Origin: Onthophagus taurus
Lineage: Eukaryota > Arthropoda > Insecta > Coleoptera > Scarabaeidae
Length of the DNA: 64,000 nt
Reading direction: 5' to 3'
Assembly: GCF_036711975.1 (NCBI RefSeq)
Contig: NC_091971.1
Span: 2,611,501-2,675,500, forward strand
The notes beneath the pieces were generated by a model, which saw only the letters and a list, made by a program, of their open reading frames with translations, was not told where the DNA came from and did no database searches. Positions 1 to 13,070 of the stretch are shown piece after piece; positions within the stretch are counted from its first letter, which is position 1, and every line of letters begins with the position of its first letter. Both the position numbers and the translations under genes were made by a program.

Positions 1-894
1 TCACGATACGGCAATGTCTCTGAATCTAATCGTGGTAATTTAGATTTTGATTTCACTTGAGAATACTCCAACTACAATATTTCGCAAAGAGATAGAGAGA
101 GAGAGGGTGATAAACCGCAAACAGTTATATTATAGTTCTGTGTGTGGTTGTATTAAAAATAGTGCAATTAATAAATATTGTTTACGCGACATTCCAGGGT
201 ATGGGACATTGAATTTAAACCTGGTGTGATTTATAACCCAGCATTTCGCAGGACAGGGTTTTACTGTTTATTCTTGCTGCAACTGCAGGATGGTCGATAT
301 TTCAGGACCGTATTTATTATCAATTAACTTTATTTCACCTCAACGATTTCTAGTTTTAATGTAATTTCGTGATAATGTCATCAAAAACGTTTCGAAAAAA
401 CTTTAAATTAAAAATCTAAGACTTCATAAAAAAATATCTAAAATTTATTTAATTTTTAATTAAAAAGAAATTCGATTTAAAGAGTCAAAACGTTTTCGTT
501 CCTTTACACGTAAAAAGAAATCTGACACCATCATCAATTTATCTGATTCTGTATGATTCCGAAAATTTCCGGTGCGGCCCTGCGCTGTCGCGTCCCAACT
601 GACCTACATTCCAACACAAATGGCCGGAGAATTTTTCGCCGAAATCGAGCGAAAACTTGTTGCTCTCGCAGGTTTCAAGTTTGTCCTACGCGACACAAAT
701 ACGTACTTACGTGGAGGTTGTTGAGATGTTGTTACCAATACAATAGACTTTCCGATAGACCAAACCTTAAATCTAAACATTTAATGTTTTTTTCCCACAA
801 CGAACTTGAACCTGATAATATTTTCGATAAAGATAACACACCTAATCGTAATGTAAACAAAAATCAATAATAAATAATTTATAACCCACAATAT
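1..894. other. Non-coding, no gene seen
   Basis: No convincing coding exon on either strand. Positions about 555-725 form a patch richer in C, G and CpG than its surroundings, with a good minus-strand donor-like sequence (CCACGTAAGT, near 700-710). This could be a promoter or an untranslated 5' exon, but nothing in the sequence decides it. The rest is AT-rich filler. Confidence 0.4.
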
Positions 895-2600
895 GTATAA
901 AATCGGTATATTCCCCAAGTTGTGTACACGATGTATAAATCAAGGACGGTATGTAGTTGTAGTTTTAGTTGTTATTCAGTGCTAGATTGTTGTATTTTTT
1001 TATTGAACTAAAAGTAGTACTCGCAGTGAGGCTGTGATTCAGTGCTAGGTTGCTGTATATTGTTATTGAACTAAGAGTAGACCTAGAACTAGAGACATTC
1101 GGGTTTAACTGTCTTTAAAGACGTACCCCGAATGTTTCTAGTTCTAGGTCTAGTGTTAGTTTTGGTGCTAGAACTAAAACTAGTGATAAACTAATGATAG
1201 TGCTAGTGTAAAACTAGAACTAACACTAGGCCTAGAACTAGAATCATTCGGGTTTAGCCGTCTTTGGAGACGTGCGGCTAAACCCAACTGATTCTAGTTC
1301 TATGTATAGCGTTAGTTCTAGTAACAGTGCTAGTGTGAAACTAAAATCAACAATAGATCTAGAACTAGCAACAACTAGCAACCCAACCCAACCCAGTCTC
1401 GAAAAGAGTGTAAAGAAACGTCAAAGAGAGATACATGATCATATCCCTGGTTATAAGAATTAAGAATTTGAATTAATGGCGAGTTTTGATAAAGGTTAAC
1501 ACCTTAGGTGTCGTCAAGGAACTCTTAAACGAAGAAACTGACCAACAACGCAGTATTTCCCAACTATTAGCTATCTCGAAATCGATCTCTCCTACGCCCA
1601 GTACCGATTTAGTTGTAGTCTCGCCAAAAACTACCTTTTCTTCCACTTTTTCCAACCACTTCTGCTTCAACAACTTCTATTACAACAACTATTATTGCAA
1701 CAACTTCTGCTCCAACTACAACTAGTTCCGTTACTTCATCGATTAATCCAGAAGCTAAAATCATAAACTTAACTGGAAATTCAATTGAAACCGAGAACTT
1801 GAATCACACCACCAAATTACAAAAAAAAACACAACCCCAGTTCAAACAGTTGAGAACTTGATCGGTCAAACCACTGAAAGTGTAAGTGATACTTCATCAG
1901 ACTCTTCACCAATTGAAACGGCTAAATTAGAAATGCTAAGAATTAGTACCGAAAATTCTGAAATTCCAACCACTTTAGTTGCTGAAGAGATCAAAGTTAA
2001 TTTTACTACGCAAGTTATTGAATCAAGCTCCAGCTTGAAAATATTTGAATCAGTAACGGAACAGATCGAACCTACCGAAACATTACTTAAGAAATTAAAT
2101 CTGATAATGTCAAAGTGTCACTGATTCAAGCAATAAGTTAGCTAAAAAATTAGAAATTTCGGAAAGAATTGAATCAGATACACCTCAAATATTACAAAGT
2201 ACAGAAACGTCTAAACTTCTGAAATGCCTTCAAATGCAGAAACCCCGCAACGTACAGAAATGTCCCAAAATTCAGAAAATCCTTCAAGTTCAGAAACTCT
2301 GAATATAATGCCAAGATCTTTTACTTTATCCGTAGACCGGATAGCAGTACCGTTAAAGTTGTAAGGAAAGTTAAGAGGATAACGTTTCCAAGTAAATGAA
2401 AATATTTGGCATTTGTCATAATTTAGGTAAAGTTTGTTGAGGCGACAGTAGTCAAGATCCTCCTGTAGTCTAAGACAGTTCAGATTAGACCCGATCCTTT
2501 TGTATATTTATTTTATTGAACTATAAGTAGAACTAACATTAGACCTAGAACTAGAAACATTCGGCTTTAACCGTAAAAATTAATGAACTAAAAACAGTCC
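895..2600. mobile_element. Old element carrying hairpin repeats (copy A)
   Basis: The left part (about 905-990) matches, in inverted orientation, the subterminal stretch beside the large array at 22210-22310 (shared words GATGTATA, ATCAAGGACG, TTGTTATTCAG). It is followed by two complete foldback units at about 1083-1170 and 1205-1325, built on arms ATTCGGGTTTAGCCG / CGGCTAAACCC, and a half unit at about 2530-2575. Between the units lies a degenerate coding-like stretch (separate entry). I saw no terminal inverted repeat at the outer edges, so the ends are approximate. The units are more diverged here than in the 20-22 kb array, which suggests an older copy. Confidence 0.55.
1380..2400 (+). 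pseudogene. Decayed Ser/Thr/Glu-rich coding-like stretch
   Basis: Short open stretches in different frames (1272-1463, 1486-1725, 1858-2124 and further pieces to about 2330) share one flavour: rich in S, T, E and N, with repeated phrases such as ESVTEQIEPTE and TPQILQSTETS. The codon-like texture continues across frame changes, as expected for a broken gene. I cannot name the source. It is flanked by hairpin units on both sides, so it may be sequence captured by the element or an unrelated gene fragment into which the repeats inserted. It could also be chance low-complexity sequence. Confidence 0.3.
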
Positions 2601-3041
2601 TCTTAGATTTTACCGTCTTTGATCTAATCCAACAATATAATTTATAACTGAATACTATTATTATGCAATTTATGTTTTAATATGATTTAATATAACTGAT
2701 TATTGATGCTGTGGGGGCTTAAAACGTCCCTCATCCACAAAGTTATTCTCGCTAAAGCGGTTTAGAACCTAATGAACTGAGCACCATTTCCATTACCTGC
2801 ATATGATTGATTCTCGTCCGTTTCAATTTGCAAATCACCAAATGGGAAAAACCACAAAAACGGAATTAAATTCGAACCACGAATCGAACTTTTATATAAT
2901 GGTCGCTTTTTTTTTGTACGTGGGCTATAAATCATAATCAAATAAAATTCTCGTCAATACCAAAATATCAATACGACGAGTTCGAATTTTATTTATTATT
3001 TTCAATAAATAAATTATAATAATGATTTTTTTTTGTTTCAG

Positions 3042-6000
3042 TGGATCGGATGACGTTCAAAGATCAATCGAGCTCCTGGATAGTGTGTTATCAGAGTTTG
3101 ACGACGTAGAGAACGCGAACCAAGTGTCCAACGTAAGTGGAAGACCGTAAAGACCTATACCCCTATTAAAAACGATTGACCGCAGCAAATTTCCGGATCC
3201 TCGAATCAAGCAAAAGACCCCTCGGGCACCGGAAATGTGTCTTCGACGCCTGACGACGAGAGCCCGTCGCTCGGGCACCAATCGGAGGACGACGGCTACA
3301 ACAGCATGAACGGCCGAAAGGCCAAGTTTAACCTGCAGTTCAACGCTCTAACCGAGGTTCCCGTCCACCAGGAGGACGCTATGATCCGTCCCGAAGACCC
3401 CGATGATTTCCCGCCCCCACCAGAGGAGGCTCAAAAAATTATAGCCTCTTTGTTCTCAAAGTAAGCTTGTTTAGAAACAAAGAGATTCAAAAACTATTTC
3501 GTTTTTTTTTAATTAGTAGGGTATCTCCTGCGCATTCTGGAAAGAGAAATGGAAACAGGCAGAAATATTTCCCTTTGACTCAGTTGCCAAATAGGAATGA
3601 TACGATTCCACCGCCACAGAGCTTCCAAAATGGTGAAGTGCCAATTATAAATGGACTACCCGATCCTAAACATACCGCTACACAAACAACACTGGTAATT
3701 TTTTTTATTAAACTAATAAAAAGATATTTTTCTTTAACGTTTCCCCTTTATATTACTTTTTTTATTCACTGAAAGAACTTAAAGTGAAAGCTTCAAACTT
3801 ACAATGTTTTTCAGAATACAAGTTCACACGACTGTCGCATTAAATGACTAATGAAAGTTTAAAAGAAGTCGGGGAAGATGTTCGACGTGAAAAAGGTCCT
3901 TTCCTCGAGCGAATGAAAAATCTCAAAAGTTACGATTGCATACGTTCCCGGAATTTCTCCGATTAGTCGTGAGTTCGTGACTGCACCGAACACACGCGAC
4001 ATGTGAAATATATTTTGAAATCTTTTGCCATTTCTACCCAACAATTTCATTTCAAAGAGCACCAGTCGATGCTTTTAGGTTTCCTCTCGCAGGTGGATCT
4101 CGATCGTTACTAAGCAACGATCCCTCTGTTGGGGGAGAGTTATCGTTCTGATGCGTCTGTTTTTAACAAAGAATCCAATCCAATATGAACATTTACTTTA
4201 GAAATGGTATAGTGCACAAAAAAAAGTTTTGCAATTCATATTTTTTATATAAATTATTCGTAATTGTGGAACATAAAATATTACCACGATTCAATTGGGA
4301 AATAAAAATAATTTCATTGTTGTCGTTTTCCTTCTTTGATTCTCATAATTTTACTTAATTTATCGTTATGCGTGCGGGGGTTATTATTTATTAAGTGCGG
4401 AAGTCGTTAAAATGTTTGAATCACAAAGGCTTTCTAAATTTTACGGATCAGATCCTTTAGTTCCTTTGATAAAGTTGCGTTTAGTAAAGCATTCTTGCTT
4501 TTTTGGTTAATTAGGTGCTAAACTTAGTCACAACTCATCTAAAGTTTATCTCGCTACGCATTCTAATTTTAGTTTTTAGTTTCTTTTATGGTTTCATTTG
4601 GATACGTTCTGGTTGAAGAGCAATTAGTTTCATGAACTTAAACGAAAGTTGCGATGCTAAACTTTTACTTGAAACCACTGGGCAAGTAGTTTCAGATTGA
4701 TGCCGTGATGACCAGTGATGTTTGAATTCCCGGTTAACTCAAATTGTGCTGTGCGTTTTGGCTCTTTTCCATTATTATTTATTTTTCTATATTGTAAATG
4801 ACGCTGCCCGTTGCATGTCCAAATATTGGCATTTTTTGCTACCCCTTCCACAGCCTTAAACCTTAAATTGTAGACCAAATTATGTACCTAGACTCATATA
4901 TTGACAACACAGGTTTAAGTGAGAGCGACATCCGAAGAAAATAGGACTGAAAAACCACTGTTGAGAGTTCTATGGAACCTCTCTAAAATGCCATTGCAAG
5001 ACAAAAAAAGAATTGATACATTAATGTTGTGATAGAGGAGCATGCTCCGAATCCTCAAAAGATTGATACTATCAAGAAGCGTAGAGGGTCGAAGATCCAG
5101 ACTGATGATATACTTTTATTAACTGGAATTGTAATGGAGGAATTTTGTCCTTTTTGTGTCAATACTCTTATCTTTCAGCAGATTCTGCAGCCCATCTTAA
5201 GTCAGTTACCAGCTATGAGTTCCATCTCATCTTAAACATAAAAAAAGTTAAAGTCGACGGATTGGCTACTCAGCTTATTTCTTATTGTTTTTTTGCCATT
5301 TATTGACCAAGACATTAGGAGATAACCATTCATTTGAGATACATCCTGATAACTTGTAACGAGCTAAGCACATCTTTCTAAACAGTTTTCCTTTATTAGT
5401 CTTCAATTTGGATTTTTTTACCATTTCTCATTTCCAGCGAAAATCTTTAATTCATAAAATCTCTACAGCACTTTGGTAAAAAGCTGGAGTCTAAATGTAG
5501 GGTAATGCCACCATAACCACTATGATATATACCACTATTACAGATCCATATCTTCTGCTATATAAGATTTTTCTCTCACAAATTAATAAATTGGTAATTT
5601 AGTCAACCTCAATGTTCTCGGCTCTTTGTACCTGCATACAAAAGAATAATGTTTAATGTTTCCAATAACCACTTAAATTTAAGCGAATAACTTTAATACA
5701 ATAATTAAAATTAATTTTTATTTTTAGCCAAAAACTCGCCATCAACGTCCATACGGTTGGGAAAGCAACGATTTCAATTTACAACCGCCGCCGCCGCCTC
5801 CCAACTATCGTTACGGAAGCCTTCCATTTCAACATGGAATCTTTCCAATTACATCGCCAACGAGAGTTCCTCCCAGAACTGTGCCAACAGTCATTGAACG
5901 TCACCGAGAAGTGCGTCGAAGGGGTAGCGAGGATAATCTTTCAAGTGATTTCGAGGAAGCTCGTCGACCAATGAGTGAAATGGCGGATGATGAACATTTT

Positions 6001-9000
6001 TCGGACGATTCTTTAGAAGAGATGTTACCTCCTCCGCCACCGGTTGTGAATAAAAGAGCTAGTATCGCCTGGGAAGTTCCTTTGGACTCGGACGATGCCT
6101 TAATGACCCCCGGCAGCACAAAAGTTATTGGCAGAAGAAGGCGTAAAAGCGGTTCGCATTCCAGTACGAGTTCAATTCCAAACCGGTTGAAGGAATTTGA
6201 TGATTGGCCTGATCCTCCACCGTGTACAACTGAAGATGAAGTTACATCGCCATTTTCAGATTCAGATGATCATATTATTTTACCACCCGAATTGGGTAAT
6301 ATTTCCGGTACTAGTACTTACATAATAAGAAGAGGAAAAAAGGATAGAAAAGCTTTGATGCAATTGGGAAGCTCTGTCAACTCAAATTCTTCTCTAAATT
6401 CTCGGTTAAGTTCCGACTTGAGTATACCACATTCGAGATATTCAACCGATTTAAATTCGCAACTAAGTCGGGAATTAAACACTCCAAATTCCCGATACAG
6501 TGTTGATTTAAGTTCTCAATCTAGAATGAGTCAAGAATTAAATTCGCCAAAAAGTCGATTTAGCCTTGATTTAAACAATTCCAGAATGAGCCAAGATTTA
6601 TCTCCATCAAGATTGAGCATAGATTTATCAAGCTCCAGATCGAGCACACCAAGTAAATATTATCAAGATTTTCGAAAACACAGCACAACATTTGATAATA
6701 TAAAATCATTGATTAAAGAAGGAGTCATCGAACATTATACCCCACCGATTAACGAAACAACCGCCGATTTAAATACAGCGGTACCACAAATTGTTAGAGT
6801 TGTATCTTTACCAAGTTTAAATGCCGAAGAATTAACACCCAGACGGGAATTGGCCGTTACCGTTGAGGAGGAAGAAGACACGGAAAGTCCACAGATAAAC
6901 AGCGACTCGGAAATGTCACCGTTAAAACAAATCGAACAAAACATTTCAGAGCTTTTAGAACGGCGTGATATCGAAGTTTCCAGTATTTTACAAGATGATA
7001 AATGCGTATTACAACTTAATGGTGTAGAAAACTTGAGCGCCGAAAAGAAAAAATCGAATAAATCGAAAAAACTTATTGATTTACAAAAATCTAACAGCCA
7101 CGATGAGATAATTCGTTCTGAAGATTACTATCGACAGCTTTTAATTGAAAACAGTCCGTATAGACCACGTAAACATCCCATACAAAAATCAGAAAGTGCT
7201 AAAGAAATGTTAATTGCTCATCGTGAAAGTAAAATAACAACTTCTAATTCAGCTGATTTTCCTGTACGAGTTGAGGTGCTTCAACATGAATTTCCACCCT
7301 TACCACCTTCTCCGGTTGAAGAAGATGATGAATATTCCGAAATTCTACAATCTAACTCAAAAAGAGCTGATACTTTGCCTAATGAGCCACCAACCATTCC
7401 TCCACATCAAAATTCCTTATCAAATAGTTTAAAATCGCGATCTATGGATGCTGGAACTCGCGGTCGACGCTCTTTTAGCCGAAACACCACCTCAGAACGT
7501 CGCACTTTACCAATAGAACTACAAGATAAACGTCGAACCTTCCAAAAACGTTCCTCTCATTCCCCACAAGAAGAACACCTCCTACAAACTTCCTGTTCTC
7601 TACCGGAAACCCCAATTTTCGCTCGCGGTTGTGATATTCCCAGAACACCACATAGAAGAGCTCCCGACGTCCCCGGAAACCAAACCACACCACGCCAAAG
7701 TAGTACTATGTCTAGCATTCATACACTAGGAACCGTTTCTACTGGAGGTTATAGAAGGGGCTTAGAACAGGGAGTTGTTGGCGGGGAATTGTTGAGGTTA
7801 ACCGGTGGTCCCGGGCGGGGATGGTATCCTAAACATAGACAAAGAAGACCAGCTTCCATTGAACATTTAGACCGTTTGGCACCCGGACAAAATCATTGGG
7901 ATGGAAATCGCAAACCTTTAACTTTACCACCGAATTTAACACCAAAATTCTTTCAACGATCTCCCAGAGACGCTTTAAGAAGAGTTACTAGTTTATTAAT
8001 TCGAAAAGGTTAGTTACAATTATATTTTAAAAAAATTAAACGTAAGTCTACTTTACCGACGTATGTTGGTAATACAGTTTCCTATCCTAATAAAAAGAAT
8101 AGTTGGTATGTGTAGTTCAACTTTTCACCGTAAGATACCGCTGGTATGTAGAAATCTTTGAGAAGTATGACTCAATTTGAATATCAAATTATTTTATATT
8201 ATTTTTTTATCGTATAATTCACAGAGATAAGAAGCGTTAAATAACATAATAAATGATTTATCTATGGAAAAATACTGAAATGAGTAATACAAATTTTCTA
8301 TAAATAAAATTTAAGAGAATCATAAAAGATTTAAAAATAATTTTGTTTTTTTTTATATAAATTGGTTAAATTGAAGTAATTTGTTGAAAACCTTTAGTTT
8401 CTTAAAACAGGAAGTTTGGTTGAACACGATAAAACCTAATCTAAAAAAGGTCTATTTACATTTCGTGTTTTTCCTTATTTATTTTTTTTTTCTTCAGGAA
8501 ACAACGGAAAAGAACCCAAGAAAGATAAAGAGCTGGTATCCCCAACGATTCACGAGAACGGCGGTGAGTAACAACTTTAAAATGTCCTTTAAAAACGGGT
8601 ACAGTATGAAGAAAAAAAAGATTTCTTCCCCGGATGTATAAAAGGGTCAAAATTTCAGTTTAGGGTTCGAGAAATCCTTTGTTTCCAGTTTAACATCCCC
8701 GATTTCGTTCACCCACCTCCCAACCGTGCGACAGGATCAATAATAAGCGAAAGTTGTGGGTGGAGTAGTAATGCTGGTTCCCTTTCAATAGACATTTTAA
8801 CCGCAACCCCCAAAATTGTTTATTTTCTTTAAAGCAGTAAAATCGAACCTCAGTGAAAAACTTAACCACATTGAACCAGTAAATAATCTTTAAAACAAAG
8901 TCTTCTTTGTATTTCGTACAATTATCTTTTTAAAAGTTTAAAGTCTCGTCTACAAGATGGTTTTAATGCCCGTATCTAAAAGAAAACAATGTAACACAAT

Positions 9001-11194
9001 ATGCAACCACACAAGTGATATTCTTTTAAAAAATTAAACACTGCTGGTGTTTTCTTAAACGATATTCATACCATCTGTTACTTCCGGGTGTACTTACAAG
9101 GCTTAAAAGACAAAATCAAATAATTAATGTACACAATATATTTTGACGTATCAAAATTTAACTGTCAAGCCACAATTGTCATCTTAAAATCATTAAAATT
9201 TATTTTTTATATCTAATTTATGATAATTTTTTGATCTTTATGTTTCAAAGGATAACGTTGCTTAAATAGGATTTCTGCAATATATAAAGCAAGTTATTTA
9301 TAGTTTTAAACACTAAAATTCTTATTTTAATTATTAGAAAGTTGGCACACCTTAATCTAAAATTCTACTTGTCAATTTACATTGACAATTTAAAAGCACC
9401 ATAACCTTAAATATTATTTTAATTAAAATTGTGTATTTTCTATTTATTTACGGCCCTATAATTGTGAAGATATAAGATGCAGTTTATTTATCTGAATAAT
9501 TATAAAATTATCTGAGTCCCATGTTATTTTTCGTTACATTAGAAGTAAGTTTTTATGTTTTATTTAATCATTAGTGGAGATGCTCTGTATACAATGAAAA
9601 GGGAATTGTTATAAAAGCTTACCTGAAATCAATTGAAACAATCTGGAAAAATCCACGTAAAAATCGTTAAAAAAACTTTAATAATAAAAATTTTTGACAA
9701 TGACACCTTGAAATTTAATGTGTTAGTTAATTCAGAACTACCAACTTAAAATAATGTCATAACAATTCCCTAAATGAATTAATTTTATTAAAATTTGTGG
9801 TTATTTTTATGGTTTATTATATAATATTATTATGAGCTTAAATTTTGAAAGTATAATTATGAGGAAATCGATATGTTCTCCATAATAATGTTTATTTCAT
9901 TAACATCTAATGACAATAAGATTTTATGTTCTTATTAAGGAATAGTACAGAAAACGGGCTTAAATAAACAGTGAAAAGTAAGTTCTTATTAAAGCTTACC
10001 TGAAATCAATTTAAACACATGCACAAATTCACTTTTATAAATCGTCAAAAACTTTTTTGACATTGACATCTTGAAATGTAATGTCTCTTTAGGAATTCAG
10101 AACTACCAACTCAAAATTATATAAAAAATTTCATAATTTTATTGAAATTAATGGTTATTTTTAATATTTAAAATAAAATATTATTATGAGCGTTAGTTTT
10201 AACAGCGAAGTATTGAAAAAGCAAGCTTTCATCATTAAATAACTTTATTATTTTGGAAATGCATCACAATTTAAAAGCAACATAACCTCAAATTCATCTG
10301 ATTTATAAAAGAGGAATTTTATAACAATTTATATTTATTTTTATAAACAGTATTTGTTAAAATAAGATAATAACACACGTTTTTGTCAATAAACGCGATT
10401 ATATTTGAGAAATTCAATAAATAAATTTCAAAACCTCAAAATACATAACCTCACATTTTATTTAAATAATAAAAATTATTTTAATAACTTATTAATGTTG
10501 TAAGTTTTGTTTTAGTCTGGCTTTCAAATTTCTTTTTTATTATCCTTTTTTTTTGAGACCAACGCAGACGCAATTTTTTCTTTATGCCTAAAAATAGAAC
10601 CATGTGGTTCGTTCAAGAACGACACCACAGAGAAAGACGAAGACCTCGCTTGTCCTTTGCGGGGGCTTATTTTCGAACTGAAACTGTTATATTTGGGGAA
10701 ATGTTTAAAAATAGATAAAAACGTTTTTAGAACTCTTGTAATCTGTTCTTTTTTTAGATTAAGGTATCTAAATGCCCCCACTAAAGACGAGTTCTTTTAA
10801 AAAGTTTAAAAATAGATTTTTAAATGTACTGAGTTTCTAAGAATCTTTAGTCCTCAAATGAGTCATGTTTTTAAATGAGTATGTACTTTAGAAAGTATTA
10901 CAAAGAGATTAATAAAACTTAGAAAATACAAAGAAATTGTTTTAAGATAAGAATCGTTGTAAGATAAATTTCTTCATCTCGTTTTAGAGTTTATTTGCGC
11001 GAATGTGTCTTTTTATCAACGAATAAACGATGACCTTTCGCTTTTATTATCTTATTTACTTAGTTTTTTGTTGTTCTCTGGGGAAATAAAAAAATTGTTT
11101 ATTTGATTGTTTAGGCGAAGAAAACCAAAAGAAAAAAGGATTTTTCAAGAATTTTTGGAAGAGATCGAGACATTACTCTTTAGAACAACAATAA
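3042..11194 (+). CDS. Large Ser/Pro-rich protein, unrecognised; 3' part of the gene (5' exons not found)
   Basis: Six exons join in phase: 3042-3132, 3186-3460, 3520-3694, 5728-8008, 8498-8563 and 11115-11194 (TAA), giving about 988 visible residues. Exon 3 could also start at 3517. The first visible exon needs two bases from an upstream exon, so the start codon lies further left. An acidic helix-like opening (SIELLDSVLSEFDDVE) is followed by polyproline runs (PPPP near the third exon; PPPPPP in the fourth), long low-complexity Ser/Arg stretches, a degenerate repeat of the type SRxSxDLxS at about residues 400-495, many possible phosphorylation sites, and a basic tail (FFKNFWKRSRHYSLEQQ). I see no enzyme domain or membrane segment. 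The composition suits a cytoskeletal or signalling scaffold with proline motifs for SH3, WW or EVH1 partners, but that is inference. Intron 1 is only 53 bp and the last intron is 2.5 kb. The gene structure is well supported; the identity is open. Confidence 0.8.
9608..10205. repeat. Diverged direct repeat in the last intron of the Ser/Pro-rich gene
   Basis: About 240 bp from 9608 recurs from about 9990. Both copies begin with AAGCTTACCTGAAATCAAT, share TTCAGAACTACCAACT in the middle and end with ATATTATTATGAGC. Small insertions and deletions separate them. The repeat lies wholly inside the intron 8564-11114 and has no coding content. It is either an old segmental duplication or two copies of one short element. 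Confidence 0.6.
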
Positions 11195-12599
11195 TCCACG
11201 CAGAATTGCGAATCCACAGGTTGTCTTTGTTGCATTTCCACTAACCAGTAAGTTTTTATTTATAAAAATTAGTTACCTCGAGTTATACTAAAAAAAAGAA
11301 ACGAGTAATAAGAAAAATTGCGAATCTTTAAAAAAATATATTGATCGATTATTTATTTACTTAATATATTGTCCTCTTTATACAATTTAATCATCAAAAA
11401 AGTTATAATTAAACTATAATTACATCAATAAAATTATAATTATTACATTATAAATAGTTGTAGATACTTTTTAATGTCTGTATAATTTTTGCATATTATT
11501 ATCGAATTAATATGTAATTATTAAAAAGAAATGGTATTTAAAATAAAAAATAAAATAATAAAACACATAGATTTCGTCGTATATAGGATTTTTTACATTA
11601 AAAAAAAAACATTTTCAAAAATAAACAATAAAAATAAAAATAACGCAGGTATTAAATATTAGCGACAATATACAAACGATTTTATTCAACTTAAAAGATA
11701 CGAGAGAAAAGAAAATGTTATACCTAAAGGTGATTGAACGGATAACATCTTTTAAACTGTATTTCGAGTGAAAACTCTCAACCCATTTTCTATTCTGAGA
11801 AGGAAACCAAGAGGTTTTTCCTTTTTTTGTTGTTGCTGAAGAGTTCAGCGAAGAATTTTCTAGGTGAGAAAAAATCGATGGCGAAAAGAAATGGTTGTGT
11901 AAAAGTAAAAGATCTACGTGGTTCATATCAAAAATGAAGAGAAGTAAAAAACACTTTTTGTTGAAACGCACAAAATACTGCCGATTATTAAGACGATAAA
12001 AAAAAATTTTAAAGAAAAATAAAATTAAATTATTAAATAAGAGAAAAAAAAATGATATAGAGATGTGTCTCATTAAAATAAAATAAATTTTTAATCCCCA
12101 AAATAAAGTGTTAAAAGAAAATTAATTTCTTTAAAAACTTACACATTTTTTCTAAACAGTGTTTTTTGTAAAAAATCGATCTTCATTAACATCGATTTTA
12201 TTTTAAATAAGAAAAAATATGCATCGTACATCAAGATTTATTTAAATATCATTATGCAATGTTTCCCAATTAGAGTTGATTTCTATTTGATGACACCCCA
12301 TACATTAAAAATTAAAAAAACTTTGTTATTCGAATAAACAACGATGCGAGTCGATTTAAAATAATAAATTATAAAACAACATTTAATTGTCAAACACAAT
12401 TAAACAAAATAAATAGGTAGACAATATACAGAAGCCGAAAAATATAAATAAATGATGATTAAAACAACAAATTTAAAAGATAATTTAACGAATAATAAAC
12501 GATAATAAATATTTAATTGGTGTCCATGAACGATGAGGCAATATCCTAATCGGGAAACAAAGAGGCTTATTGAATGTTTTCTATCATTTCCGGGGTGAT

Positions 12600-13070
12600 T
12601 GATTGAATTCCAATTTTCTCCTTTAGATCTTTAAGGTTATTAAAATTGTTGAAGTATATTTTAGGTTTTATATAAGAGTAACTATTACATTCTTTATTTG
12701 ATCACAAATATGTTGTAATTAAAAATCTCCTCTTCATCTCCACATTGATATCCTGGATCTATTTTTTTCTAACCAATTACCATGTATTGGGTCTTATCTT
12801 TGTTCATTTCCAAGCCCCATATATTGTATTCTTCTTCTACTTTATTTAACATATATCTCATATCTTCTTCGTCCTCTGCAAAAACTATTTGGTCGTCCGC
12901 GAAAAGCATGGTGTACACCCATCGGGTTGCATTTCATTTTCCAATGTTTTAAGGTTGAGTGGATATAGATTTTGAATATTGTTGGAGAGATCATCAAGCA
13001 TCAGTTGTGAGTTTTCCTACCTGAACCTCTGTCGCATTATCCTGTATAACGCTTTCACAGCATGATTGTA
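12600..13070 (-). mobile_element. LINE reverse-transcriptase fragment
   Basis: The minus strand reads through the catalytic palm of a non-LTR reverse transcriptase. An upstream piece (SPTIFKIYIHSTLKHWK) matches the usual SPTLFxIY segment, and then LFADDQIVFAEDEEDM carries the FADD catalytic box, followed by NIWGLEMNKDKTQYMVIG. Frames are broken and both ends are missing. The same family supplies the fragment at 40.7-41.06 kb. It is dead, since neither the endonuclease nor the rest of the reverse transcriptase is present. Confidence 0.8.

Noticed and set aside
553-870. 105-codon plus-strand open frame over the CpG-rich patch
   Set aside because: Arg/Cys-rich reading of GC-rich non-coding sequence; no splice logic, domain or continuation.
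11615-12073. 152-codon minus-strand open frame
   Set aside because: Its composition (F, L, I, N, K) is that of AT-rich noise and it lies antisense in the putative 3' UTR of the Ser/Pro-rich gene.
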